Of a DNA stretch of 64,000 nt, positions 32,758 through 44,869 are shown one piece after another; position 1 is the stretch's first letter; each line of letters opens with the position of its first letter. The position numbers were made by a program, and so were the translations under genes. The DNA is from Chrysophaeum taylorii (taxonomy: Eukaryota; Sar; Pelagophyceae; Pelagomonadales; Pelagomonadaceae): contig JAQMWT010000454.1 of the NCBI GenBank assembly GCA_029834535.1, positions 49,457 to 113,456 of the forward strand, written 5' to 3'. The notes beneath the pieces are model-generated. The model ran no database searches, was not told the origin of the DNA, and worked only from the letters and a program-made list of their open reading frames with translations.

Positions 32758-35700
32758 TCAAAGAGAGATCTGCTTTCCCGTCTTTTCGGCGACAGCGCGA
32801 AGGCGCTGCTTTACTTGATCGCTGAGTTCGGTGTCCCTGCGTCACGCACCGCGTCTTTAGAGCAAGGGGAGCAAAAAATAAGAGTATTGAAATCTACGAG
32901 GAATAATGCGCGACGCCGACGGGTAACGTACTCGAGATAGAGCTTTTGGAGCGACTTGTTTTTCTCGAGGGCTTCAGCGAGGCGTGTAGCCCCCTCGTCG
33001 CGGATTGGGTTAAACCTGCGAAATTTCATCGAAAATTTCAGTTCGGGGAAAAAACATTCGAATCCGAAAAATCAAGATCGGTCCCCGCGAAAAACGCCGA
33101 CGGGAAACGTACCGGAGATTGAGCTTTTGGAGCGACGTGTTCTTCTCGAGGGACTCTGCGAGGAGTGCCGCGCCCTCGGCGCCGATACGGTTGAACCTGC
33201 GAAATTTCGTCGGTAAAATCGGGGGTTTTGGGAAGATCAGTTCAGAAAACAAATAAATCTTTCGGTCATCGCGAAAAACGCCGACGGGAAACGCACCCGA
33301 GATGAAGCGTCTGGAGCGACGTGTTCTTCTCGAGGGACTCTGCGAGGCGTGCCGCGCCCTCGGCGCCGATACCGTTGGACCTGCGAAATTTCGTCGGTAA
33401 AATCGGGGGGTTTCGGAAAGATCAGTTCAGAAAACAAATAAATCTAATTCGGTCATCGCGAAAAACGCCGACGGGAAACGAACCGGAGATTGAGCGTCTG
33501 GAGCGACGTGTTCTTCTCAAGGGACTCTGCGAGGCGTGCCGCGCCCTCGGCGCTGATACGGTTGAACCTGCGAAATTTCGTCGGTAAAATCGGGGGGTTT
33601 TGGAAAGATCAGTTCAGAAAACAAATAAATCTAATTCGGTCATCGCGAAAAACGCCGACGGGAAACGCACCCGAGATAGAGCGTCTGGAGCGACGTGTTC
33701 TTCTCGAGGGACTCTGCGAGGCGTGCCGCGCCCTCGGCGCCGATACGGTTGAACCTGCGAAATTTCGTCGGTAAAATCGGGGGTTTTGGAAAGATCAGTT
33801 CAGAAAACAAATAAATCTTTCGGTCATCGCGAAAAACGCCGACGGGAAACGTACCCGAGATCGAGCGTCTGGAGCGACGTCTTCTTCTCGAGGGCTTTGG
33901 CGAGGCGTGCCGCGCCCTCGGCGCCGATACGGTTGTCCCTGCGAAATTTCGTCGGTAAAATCGGGGGTTTGGGAAAAATCAGTTCAGAAAACAAATAAAT
34001 CTAATTCGGTCATCGCGAAAAACGCCGACGGGAAACGTACCCGAGATCGAGCGTCTGGAGCGACGTGTTCTTCTCGAGGGACTCTGCGAGGCGTGCCGCG
34101 CCCTCGGCGCCGATACGGTTGCCCCTGCGAAATTTCGTCGGTAAAATCGGGGGTTTTGGAAAAATCAGTTCAGAAAACAAATAAATCTTTCGGTCATTGC
34201 GAAAAACGCCGACGGGAAACGTACCCGAGATCGAGCGTCTGGAGCGACGTGTTCTTCTCGAGGGACTCTGCGAGGCGTGCCGCGCCCTCGGCGCCGATAC
34301 CGTTGTCCCTGCGAAATTTCGTCGGTAAAATCGGGGGTTTGGGAAAAATCAGTTCAGAAAACAAATAAATCTAATTCGGTCATCGCGAAAAACGCCGACG
34401 GCAAACGCACCGGAGATCGAGCGTCTGGAGCGACGTGTTCTTCTCGAGGGCTTTGGCGAGGCGTGCCGCGCCCTCGACGCCGATACTGTTTCCCCTGCGA
34501 AATTTCGTTGGTAAAATCGGGTTTTTTTGAAACATCAGTTCAGAAAACAAATAAATCGTTCGATCCTCACCGAAGATCGAGGTGTCTCAACGCGCGATCG
34601 TTCGTTTCGAGGCGCTCGAGGACCCGCCGCCAGGACATACCGCAACTTTCGAGGAAGTGCTCGCTCGCTCCGTGACTCGGCAGCGATTTCCCCTCGGACT
34701 TCTCGCGTCGTTGCTTTTCTTGCAGCTTCCCCTCGATCTGGTCTTGGCGTTCGGCCTCGGTTTCCGCAGGTTTGGTGAACGATGGCCGGGGGACGAGAGC
34801 GGCGGCATCGGGCTCCTTCTTTCCGACGCCCTCGGTCGCGACCACATGCACTTCCTCGAGGGTCGCCGCGTCGTCCTCCTCGCTCGGTACGGGTTCGTCG
34901 TTCGCGAAAAACGAAGAGGAAAAATTAGAGATCCGGTCAGCGATTGTTCTTAGGGGCCCGACGTCCGAAATTGTCACATCCCTGGTAGCTTCCAATAATT
35001 GCTCTTCACATCGAGCAGCGGCATTGTTGATCGCGTCTATTGTCAGATCCTGCTTGGGTTGTTGCAATAACATAGAAAGCAGCCTTTCGCCTCGAACTTC
35101 CGAGCGTCGATACTGTTCTGCCGCTTCGGCGCACTCGGCGGGGAATTCGTCTCTCAAAATCAGGAGATCAGCCGACTTCACGATTACGCCCGTCAATGCC
35201 AACTCGGCGATCCGGATGGTCTGTTTTTCTGCTAGATATGCCGCGACCTTTTGCCCCCATCTTCGAAAGTCGTCGACGTCGGAAACAACACAATGATAAA
35301 CGATCGAGCCAGGCGTCGTTCTTACAACCACGACCTTCATGTCTTCAAGGTCATCAAGGAGCTTCTGCACCTCGTCCAAATTACTATCATCAATGCTGCC
35401 TTCAATTCGTATAAATCCCGTCTTTTGAACGGGAACAGGATCGAGTATCTGTGGAACATACTCAGTCCTGATGATGGTATTGTCTTCCGAAGAGAGCAAG
35501 TCGAGTTTCCTGAGGCGAATGTGTATTTTCCCGGGAATGCGCTTCCCCAGACGTTTCCTTACCTCGTCTTCAAACGTACTGAACAGCAGCTTGATCGACG
35601 GCTCCACGCCAGGATCAAGGGTAAACTCCCCCATAGCACAAAGATATGACGACTCCACGCATTCCAGCCCGTCGTCCTTGAATTCCGCTAGATACTTGGT

Positions 35701-37005
35701 CAAAAACACATCGACGAAATCGGCAGCTGACTTTCTGTCCATCGCCTCGGTCCAAACAATCAGACGTGGGGGTTTCGGCAGTTTATCGCGGGGGAGGTTC
35801 GAAACGAGTTCGATTGATTTGTGCGCGAGGAGAAGCACACACTCCGGCTGCACGGATCTCACGAATTCGATAAGATTGTCTCGATCAAAATCGACCATGA
35901 GTTCGCTCGCTCCCGCACTTGAGCAACAAAAGTAGCGGAGACGCCACTCTTCATCGTAAGATCGAACACCATCGAGCGGACACCCGACGAAGATCAAAAT
36001 CCGCGGTCCCACGCCCCTCACAAACTCGACGAGTTCCAGCTCGGGATGAAAATAAGTGGCGACATCGCGTTTTTCGAGCGGGGTCATAAGCTGCGGGGTG
36101 ATGCGCGGGTATGCGACTGCCTCGTTTTCAACTGAAAGTACGGCCGCCACCGGATAAACCGTCGGCAATCCCCGGCAAAACTCCTCGAAACCGGTTTCCA
36201 AATCCCTGAATTCTTCCACCCGGCGTTCGTCGACGTAGAAGCGCATCGTCGTGTCCCTCTGGCCCTCGAAGTCGGCAATTTTCGCACGAACTTTGGCGTA
36301 CTCGTCCGTGCCGTACTTTCTATACAAACGTGGTCGCAGCGGGCATCGATGCGATTCCTCGAGAAGTTTGATCGCAGCCACGTGCCTCTGAATAGCAAGC
36401 AAACGCGACTCGAAGGACCGAGAAGCTGTTGAGCTCGGCGTCTCGACGACGACGACGACAGGGACTTTCTCGGGATAAAAGTCTCTTCGAAACACTTCGA
36501 AGTGCGCGTCCAAAAAAATCGGGTTCGCGCGCGTGCCGCAGACGTCTTCCGAGGCCTTGATCGTGACGCAATTCGCCTTGACAGCGATCGACGAGGCCGC
36601 TCTGGTGCGCGAGCCCGTGCCGTAGGGTGTCGTGCTATCGCGGTTCGCAAACCCCCCGCAGCAGACTCGGCCCGAGGTGCCGTCGACGACGATCGCGTTG
36701 TCGCGCGCGCACAGGGTTTGCAAGGCCCGCTTCTTGGCGTCGCTCTCGCAGCAGTCTTGGATAAGAATCTCGGCACCCTCGCGGCGGTCGAGGTCCTTGG
36801 GGAAGAATCCGTATTTGGAGTGAACGGAGGATTCGGTTTCCGCGAACGTGAGGTCGGGATCTGGATCGAGGAGCTCCTTCGAGTCTCCGATGATGAACAA
36901 AAAGCCGTGCGCGCGCTGGTTCTCGCCGAGGCCCTCGGTCGCGATCATGCGCGCGGCTGCGAGTGCGCCCTCGACGACGACATCGTTGATGTGCGAGTCG
37001 TCCAT
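32758..37005 (-). CDS. DAC-like / CHAT-like / 9x LRR receptor-type protein, 11 exons
   Basis: Spliced gene. Exon 1 is 37005-34571. Nine 84-nt LRR exons follow: 34494-34411, 34308-34225, 34124-34041, 33938-33855, 33754-33671, 33567-33484, 33380-33297, 33196-33113, 33015-32932. The last exon is 32836-32758. All introns are GT-AG, phase 2, 76-103 nt; the phases close exactly, giving 1089 residues. Residues 10-173 are DAC-like (RDNAIVVDG 101-109, GTGSRTRAAS 129-138). About 280-465 is CHAT-like (RILIFVGCPLDG, CVLLLAHKS, RLIVWTEAMDRKSAADF). A helical/charged linker follows. Each LRR exon encodes one 28-residue RNI-type repeat (about NxIGAEGAARLAESLEKNTS then LQTLDLR). The last exon gives a cap DTELSDQVKQRLRAVAEKTG then KQISL. 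Reading exon 1 alone stops after RHLDLR, at the first splice site. Probably a cytosolic receptor; ligand unknown. Confidence 0.8.
32932..34494 (-). repeat. Tandem exon-intron array (nine ~184-nt units)
   Basis: Nine repeats, each an 84-nt LRR exon plus a nearly identical intron. Intron core: GT(A/G)CGTTTCCCGTCGGCG at the 5' end, TTTATTTGTTTTCTGAACTG in the middle (branch-point candidate), and ACGAAATTTCGCAG at the 3' end. Introns are as similar as exons, so units duplicated whole and recently or are homogenised. Confidence 0.9.
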
Positions 37006-38250
37006 CTCCCCGCGACGTCTCTTTGCGGCGACACGACGACGACTTGGTGCAACAACTTCCGTTGAGTGGCCGTTGAAGGTTTTTTAAGGTCTCCCTCCGT
37101 GTGTGGCGGCAGCTCCCGCCTAATAAGGTCTACCCCTCCTCTAGCCACCCCCCTTATCAGGGGCACCCTAGTCCGTTATGATGATGTCAGTTTTCTTTAC
37201 GACATCATCATCTTCCCTGCGTTCTTAATCATAAAGCAACAGAGCCGATCCCCTCTCAAGTCGTGAGGACACCAGGCACGGAAGTTGCTTTTGGTTGTGT
37301 GGCGAGAGAACGGCCTTCCTCGTCCAGTGACCCCATCAAGGGCACGGACGCGAGCGGCGAGCCAGGATTCGAAGGCGCGCCAGCCAGGTAGGCATAATTT
37401 CTCCTAACGCCACAGAGCGTGCTAGCTGGGTCCAGGCATTGGTGGGAAGGCGAAGAGAGAACGGGCCTCGCCCCCGTAGGTTTTGTACGCATGCAGGGTT
37501 TTAAAAGAGTAAAGAGGGGTGGTGCGAGCATATGAAGGTTGTGTGAGGACGCGAGAGATGCCCGAAAGGCAAAACTTAGGGGCTCGCGACGTCGACGCGG
37601 CGGCGGCGGCGTCGAAAACAAGAACTGCGCGCGACTCCGAGGCCGCGCGTTTTAACTCAAAGCGCGCCTCGAATAGCGTTGAGCGCACACGGTCATGGGA
37701 CACGGCGACTCTCCTCGTTTAGTACCCCGCCAGGGAGCCATACTCAATCACACGAAATGATGATCGTGCGCTTCTCGAAAGTCGCCATACAATCCAGCGA
37801 GTAGCGCCGATAATAAATACGTCCAAGACGACGACGACGACGACATGAGACACCTTGTTAACGGATGAGCACGTTCATGCCCGTTGTTCGTTTGCATGGC
37901 CGCCACGCGTTGTCTGTCGTCGCGCCTCGCATCATCGGCACGGTAGTAGTTTTATTTTTAATTTTCTGAAGACATGGTCAATTTTTTTTTTCTAGGACCC
38001 GACGGCCATTTCAACAATGCCAGCTATGCGACCACCTTCCGCTGAGGAGCTTGAGTGATCTGTGCGCAGCCCTCGAACCGCGAGGTCGCGGATCGCGGGC
38101 GAGTTATGAAACGTTTGTTCGCGCGTCGCCCGGAACAACGATGCGAGCTTCTGGCAAGCGCGGTGCCAACGAGGTGCCCGCGTCTGCGAAGCGTCTGCAG
38201 CATCCGCTGGGTCACAGCACTCACGAGCCCTCGCTGGTTCCGATGCTTCC
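37006..38250. other. Spacer, no gene assigned
   Basis: Includes the 5' flank of the LRR gene. Short open frames on the minus strand at 37256-37703 are unrecognised. At 37827-37847 there is an ACG-type repeat. No LRR exons could be found downstream of the 38.25 kb gene. Confidence 0.4.
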
Positions 38251-40218
38251 TTATCGGGCGACGGTATTGATCGCGTTTATGGTGAGATCCTGCGCGGGTT
38301 GCAGTAGATTTGAAAGCAGTCTTTCGCCTCGAACCCCCGAGCTTTTATAATGCTCCACTGCCTCGGCGCACTCGGCGGGAAATTTGTCTCTCAAAATTAC
38401 GAGATCTTCAGTCTTCACGATTACGCCCGTCAACGCTAACTCGGCGATCCTGATGGTCTGGTCTTTGGCTAAATACGCGTCGACCTGCAGCCCCCATCCT
38501 CGAAAGTCGTCGACGTCAGAAACGACGCAATGGTAGACTATCATGCCTTCTTCTTCTTCTTCTGTGAATTCAAAATCGACTCGCATTGCGTCGAGGTCAT
38601 CGAGGAGAGTCTGGACTTCGTCCAAATTGCGATCGTTGTCGAGTTTGCCTTTGATTTTCATGAATGCCGTAAATACAATTCCACCATCAGAGCGCGAGAG
38701 TATCCGCGGAATGTAGGTATCCCTTATTGACGACGCAGCAGCAGCAGCCCAAGTGAGCAAGTCTTGGGTCTCGAGGCGGACGCGTATTTTTTCGGGCACG
38801 ATCGTCTCGAGGTTGAGGTCAGTTTCGGGCGGTAGCAATTTGATCCGAGTCTCCCCGGAAGGAAAAAGTTCGCTCTTTCGCATCGCACGAAGATAGGAGG
38901 ACTGGATACAATCCAGGCCGTCGTCTTGGACGTTTGCGAGGTAGTTGTCCAAAAACTCTTCAACAAATATGGCCGCCGACCTTCGGTTCATTCTTCCGCT
39001 CCAAGCGATCAGTCGAGGTCCCGACGACGACGACAGAAGTTTCGTCGCTTCGACGATCGAGTCGTGCGCGAGGAGAAGCACGCATTCCGGCTCCAGAGAT
39101 CTTATGAATTTGAGGAGATTCCCAAGATCAAAGTCGATCGCGAAATGGGTCGCTAGGGTATTGGAATAGCGGAAATCTCGAAGACGCCATTCGGCGTCGC
39201 ACGATCGAACTCCGTCCAGAGGACAGCCGACGAAAATCAGAATTCGTGGCGGCCCCACGCCCCTCACGAACTCGACAAGGCTGCTGCTGCTGCTGCTGCT
39301 GCGGTGGTGGTCGTCGTCGTCGGGGTGGAAATACGTGCCGACGTTGCGGTCTTCGAGAGCTTTCGAGAGTCGAGTAGGGATCAAATCCTCGTTCTCGGCG
39401 GAGATAATGGCAGCTACTGGATAAAATGTCGGCAATCTTTGGCAAAAGTCCTCGAAACCGGCGACCAGACTCTCCTCCACCGTTCCTCCTCTTTCGAAGT
39501 CAGAAATCTTGGCGCGAACCTTGGCGTACTCGTCTTTCTTCCTATGCCGTCGCGGCCTCAGCCGAATCCGATACGTATCTTCGAGGCGTCGGATCGCGGC
39601 GACGCGCCTCTGAGCAGCGAGCAGATCGGTGTCGTCGTCCTCTTCCACCACCCTTACTTGCTCCGGAAAATAGTCCTGGCGAAAAACTTCGAAGTGGCCG
39701 TCGATAAATTTTGGATTCGCGCGAGAACCGCACGCGTCTCTCGAAGCTTTTATTGCTACGCAATTCGCGTTGACGGCGATCGTCGAGGCCGCCTGGGTGC
39801 GCGCGCCCGTGCCGTAGGGCGTTCTGCTCATGCGGTTCGCGAACCCGCCGCAGCAGACTTGGCCCGAGGCGCCGTCTACGACGACGGCGTTCTCGCGGCC
39901 GCACAAGTATCGGAGCGCTCGTTTCTCTTCGCACTTCTTTTGGATGAAGATCCCCGCGCCGCGGCAGTCCAGTTCCTTGGGGAAGAATCCATGTCTCGAG
40001 TGAACGGAGGATTTCGCTTGTTCGAACGGAAGGTCCGGATCCGGCTCGAGAAGTTCGCGCGAATCGCCGATAATGAACAGAAAACCCTTCGCGGGAACGT
40101 TTTCCGCGATCCCCTCGGTCGCGATCATGCGCGCGGCAGCGAGGGTCGCGGCGACAACCTCCTCGCGAACGGTCGCGGAAGGGGTCGAGCTCGCGCGTTC
40201 GCAACAACCACTAAACAT
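38251..40218 (-). CDS. DAC-like / CHAT-like protein without LRRs
   Basis: 655-residue intronless paralogue of the LRR gene's first exon. DAC-like region about 18-180 with RENAVVVDG (108-116) and GTGARTQAAS (136-145). Linker with a Ser run (about 307-313, encoded by a CTG/CAG-type repeat). CHAT-like region about 265-450 with RILIFVGCPLDGVRS, CVLLLAHDSIVEATKL and RLIAWSGRMNRRSAAIFVEE. The homology continues to QDLTINAIN, where a stop replaces the paralogue's extension into the coiled linker and LRRs. It may be a truncated receptor, a signalling partner, or a decaying copy, but the frame is intact. Lies about 1.2 kb upstream (right) of the LRR gene on the same strand. Confidence 0.75.
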   Translation of the reverse strand: MFSGCCERASSTPSATVREEVVAATLAAARMIATEGIAENVPAKGFLFIIGDSRELLEPDPDLPFEQAKSSVHSRHGFFPKELDCRGAGIFIQKKCEEKRALRYLCGRENAVVVDGASGQVCCGGFANRMSRTPYGTGARTQAASTIAVNANCVAIKASRDACGSRANPKFIDGHFEVFRQDYFPEQVRVVEEDDDTDLLAAQRRVAAIRRLEDTYRIRLRPRRHRKKDEYAKVRAKISDFERGGTVEESLVAGFEDFCQRLPTFYPVAAIISAENEDLIPTRLSKALEDRNVGTYFHPDDDDHHRSSSSSSSLVEFVRGVGPPRILIFVGCPLDGVRSCDAEWRLRDFRYSNTLATHFAIDFDLGNLLKFIRSLEPECVLLLAHDSIVEATKLLSSSSGPRLIAWSGRMNRRSAAIFVEEFLDNYLANVQDDGLDCIQSSYLRAMRKSELFPSGETRIKLLPPETDLNLETIVPEKIRVRLETQDLLTWAAAAASSIRDTYIPRILSRSDGGIVFTAFMKIKGKLDNDRNLDEVQTLLDDLDAMRVDFEFTEEEEEGMIVYHCVVSDVDDFRGWGLQVDAYLAKDQTIRIAELALTGVIVKTEDLVILRDKFPAECAEAVEHYKSSGVRGERLLSNLLQPAQDLTINAINTVAR

Positions 40219-40689
40219 CCTCTGCTCAATCGTCTTCTTCTTCGAAGGAGCAGCAGGAGCGAGAACTAATAAGATATCCGTTCAATGCGCCCGTTGAGAA
40301 GAAGAGTACAAATATTTTCTTGTAGAGACGATAGTAATTCCTTCTCAAAAATTGATCATCATCATGGCGAGCAACAACAACAGAAGAGTTCACGACGCGG
40401 AGATCGGTACAGTTGTGAGGAATTCGCTTCGCAGAAACGTGGCTGGTCACTTTGATCCGGCCCTTAAATTGCGGCGCCAAAGCTGCTCAGCGCTTCGAAG
40501 GCACCGATCGGGCCACGCTACTGCAAAAATGAGCCCCGATGCGACCTCTCTCGAGTACTCCCGACCACTCTCCTTTCGGCCAGACAGACAGGCAGACAGA
40601 CCTGGGGCACGCCATACCCCAGTTTAGCGTGTTTTAATCGTGGCGTGGTGTGGGGTAATGTCTAGCAGTACCCGACACTAAAAAAATTA
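40219..40689. other. Spacer
   Basis: 5' flank of the previous gene and a cagacaggcagacagacc repeat at about 40580-40600. No gene recognised. Confidence 0.4.
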
Positions 40690-42044
40690 CCAGGCGTGAG
40701 GAAGGGCAGGATGGCGAGCCACCACACTAGGTATCGAAAGAAGCATTATGACCGTAGCTCCCGGAGTGTCGGTGGCCTGGTCGCTGCTTTGGGCGGGTCT
40801 CGGGTACCTGGTTGGTTCGTGGCTGGGGTCGCCGACGGCGGGCGGCGACGATCGTGACCGATCTCGCGCTCGAGTTCGGCGAGTTGCTGTCCTCCTCCTC
40901 CTCATCTTCAGCATCATCCGGCACGGCAAATACAAGATCCTCCAGCGCTTCTTTTTCCACGCCTTCTTACTCCACCGCTTCCGTTTTATTTTGAGGTCCC
41001 CGCAAGAACTCTCGCAGTACTTGAGAGTTTGCTGGCGTCGCACGCGGCGCCGTTGTGAAGGCCGCAGACGCAGCCGTTGTTGCAGCGCTGCCACGCCTCG
41101 AAGCATGCCGAGAAAAAAAGCCGCCGCATAAATCGCGGCCCACACATGCCCCAGCACATCATGGCAGTGTTGCACTCGCGGTAGTCATAGGGGCCTCTGC
41201 CCAGCAAACGTCACCCTTGTTGCCGGCCCCAAACTTGGTCTCGGCGTTCCCTTTGTTGTTGTTGTCGGCGTAGTCCACGAAAAAAAAAACTGGGGCGTCT
41301 CGTCGAGGTTCAGGACAAGGCGGGGGTCCGATATGGCGCCGTGCTCGTCCATAATATAATCCCCGCGGCCTTGAGCTCGGCGCGAAGTGACTCCGTGGAT
41401 TGATTCCCGCAAAAAATACGTCCTCCTCGACCATCTCGTCGCAGTTCACGGCGGCGCGCTTCGCTTCGATTATTTTGCTTGATTTTCGTGCTGATCCGGT
41501 GCGAGTTGCGGGCGAAGAAACCTATGAATATTTCTTCCGAGGCCGCACACAAGTTTGTAGTTGGCGTTGTTGAACGGGACTTTCTTGCGTCCGCCGCGCC
41601 AGTTCTGAAGAAATCGACGATTGAGGAGTGGCGCACTTTGACTCGAATCTCTTCGCAGCTTGGCGCGGCGCGGGCCTTGTAGCTCTCAACAAATCCATTT
41701 CACAGGCGCCTGCTGCTCCTCCTTCGGCGTGAGCAACATCCGGTCCGAGTTTCGAGCGTGCGTCGTGGCTGTCTCATCAAACAAAACACGCTCCTTCAGT
41801 AGTCTATCGTCGAGCTGTCGTCTCCAGGTGATGATGAGCTCAATCCAGTCTGGGTGGCCAGTCATGCACTTCTTGGCCCCTACTCCTTCCTTCTCGATAC
41901 AATACGCTAAGGCCTCCCTCCGCGAAGAAAAAAATTCTGCTGCTGCAGCTGGCGTTTCTTTTCCACGTGCGTCCAACGCAGCCGTTTTCTTGTTGAAAAC
42001 TCGCTTCTTCGGAGCCGTTTTTTCTCGCTGCCGCTTCTCCCGGG
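40690..42044 (-). pseudogene. DDE-type transposase-like pseudogene
   Basis: Minus-strand frames read in order: [40 protein letters not shown], a stop-broken segment with [33 protein letters not shown] or VDYADNNNKGNAETKFGAGN, then an acidic tail VFAVPDDAEDEEEEDSNSPN. The LNLDETP motif is typical of the second Asp region of DDE transposases, and the first part looks like a helix-turn-helix leader. At least three frameshifts. Family is not certain. Confidence 0.4.
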
Positions 42045-43164
<1,120 letters not shown>

Positions 43165-43325
43165 CTGTGTTATCCTTCAGCAGAGTGTGAGAACAGTGGT
43201 ACTCTGTCCTCGAATCTGTCTCTTAATCGAGGACAGCCAGTGTGAATAGAATAACACAGCGTTTTCTTAAATCAAAGGTGGCAAAGTTAAGTGAACTAAC
43301 CCTAGAACAGAGGATACTAACCCTA
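43165..43325. repeat. Structured dispersed repeat, copy 1
   Basis: Outer inverted arms CTGTGTTAT (43165-43173) and ATAACACAG (43251-43259). Inner perfect 10-bp stem CTGTCCTCGA (43204-43213) and TCGAGGACAG (43227-43236). The downstream shared tail gttttcttaaatcaaaggtg ... ccctag also occurs in copy 2 at 59734-59885. Confidence 0.6.
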
Positions 43326-43334
43326 GCTCTCAGG

Positions 43335-43640
43335 TTTTTTATCTCTAGGTGCATTAATTATATCAAGTTTGGTCAACTAGTTTGGTCTATTTCTTTCAAG
43401 TTTGCTCGATTTTGATGTATGTTTAAGGAATAATTCACAACAAGTTTGGTCACTTTCAATAGAAGTTTGATCAGTTAAGTTTGGCCACTCCTCCGAAGTT
43501 GCATTAAGTTTGATCAATCAACCCTTCAAGTTTGATTAATAACCTTGTAAGTTTGGTCAACAAGTTTGATCACTACTCCTCACACTTCCACAGAGTATTG
43601 ACCAAACTTTGGCTTTGTAAATCAAACTTAAGAAGGCTTT
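43335..43640. repeat. AAGTTTG(A/G)TCA-rich degenerate tandem repeat
   Basis: More than ten scattered copies of caagtttggtca/aagtttgatca in about 300 bp. Further copies lie at about 44540-44580 and, partly inverted, 45750-45835, framing the interval between them. Confidence 0.6.
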
Positions 43641-43864
43641 TCAAGGGGGCGCGTGAGCGCTTTTGGTGCGAAAATGCTGCAAAAACGAGAGCTAGGTGCT
43701 GCAGCCACGCAGAATCTACCGTGGCGTTACACGCGCGGCATGGGCACCCCCCGCCATGACCGCCCGCCTTAGAAGGAGATCCATCCTAAGACAGCGCGGC
43801 GATACGCAAGGAGAGCGGGCAGCGACGCGCGGCCTCGAGAGCAAATTCCCACGGCTTTGCGTAC

Positions 43865-44385
43865 TTAAGCTGGGCCCATTCTCGTACCTTCCATCGTTCG
43901 TAGAAGCCAACCAAACCGCGACTCGCCAGGGTGGTGTTGCCGAGGTCGTGCGTCATTCTTCAACAACAAGCGGACATCGGACACCAGACTTATTATATGG
44001 TCTGCGTGAGACGGATCACCCCATTCTGCATCCCAAAACTCGAGAGGGAGCGCGTCTTCGATAATCGACTCGGGGTCGACAACGCGAAACTCGACGACCT
44101 CGAGAAACTGCGCGAGCACCGCCCCAGGAGCACCCAAAGATTGTAGTCCCACACTTGTGCGGGGCCGTACAGCACCACGTTCAGGAGTTCCTCATCGTCG
44201 CGTACCCGATCCGGAGTTAGCTGTCCAGCTTGATCATGGGAAAACGGCAACGCGAGCACGTGCCGTGACGCCAGCATGAACAACTCGCACGACCGTAAGT
44301 GTGAACACCTCCTCATCCTCCTCCTCCTCGCGCATCTCGACAACCCCGCCCCGCCGCAAGATCTCCCCGAGAACTGCTGCTGCAC
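43865..44385 (-). pseudogene. Frame-broken coding remnant, not recognised
   Basis: The minus strand reads HDQAGQLTPDRVRDDEELLN, VVLYGPAQVWDYNLWVLL, then in another frame GAPGAVLAQFLEVVEFRVVD and PESIIEDALPLEFWDAEWGD. The composition is clearly protein-like. A one-base shift near 44130 separates the frames. No family assigned. Confidence 0.35.
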
Positions 44386-44869
44386 CGTCGAGAACTGTAC
44401 GAGAAAGTCAGCAAATACAAGCTGCGGCGCGAAGGGATGTCAAGACGTCGACAGCCTCGCTCCGGAAGAGATCGCTGACACCACCCCTGTAATTAATTCT
44501 AACCCAGTCATCATCAGTACGAGTCTAAAATATGACAAGTTTGATGTGATTGTTCGAAATTTGATCACACCAAATTGAATGCCACCAAGTTTGCCCATAC
44601 ACACGCATCAACATGCGAATACTCACAGAACAACATCCACAAACAAGGCCTGCGTAAGACAACGCTGATACCACGCTGTTTCGTCGCCCAAGATTATTCG
44701 GGTGCGCCTTATTAGTTCGATGTTTATGACAGACTACAGCGAACGATCCCGGTTCGTCATCTCGTGCCTTTAGCGGATGACATTGTTGCAGATGTCTATC
44801 AAACGCATATGCCGAGAAGAGCCGCCTGACTGACTAACTAACTAACTAACTAACTTCAGACGTCTCCCG

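Noticed and set aside
33321-34675. Plus-strand ORFs across the LRR array (ending ADTVEPAKFRR and similar)
   Set aside because: They read antisense through exons and introns; the minus strand gives phase-consistent LRR exons.
34582-34953. Plus-strand ORFs opposite the receptor genes (many between 7.5-17 kb and 34-40 kb)
   Set aside because: GC-rich shadows of the minus-strand genes, whose frames carry conserved domains.
37256-37703. Minus-strand ORFs as a gene upstream of the LRR receptor
   Set aside because: Short, compositionally simple, overlapping in two frames and unrecognised.
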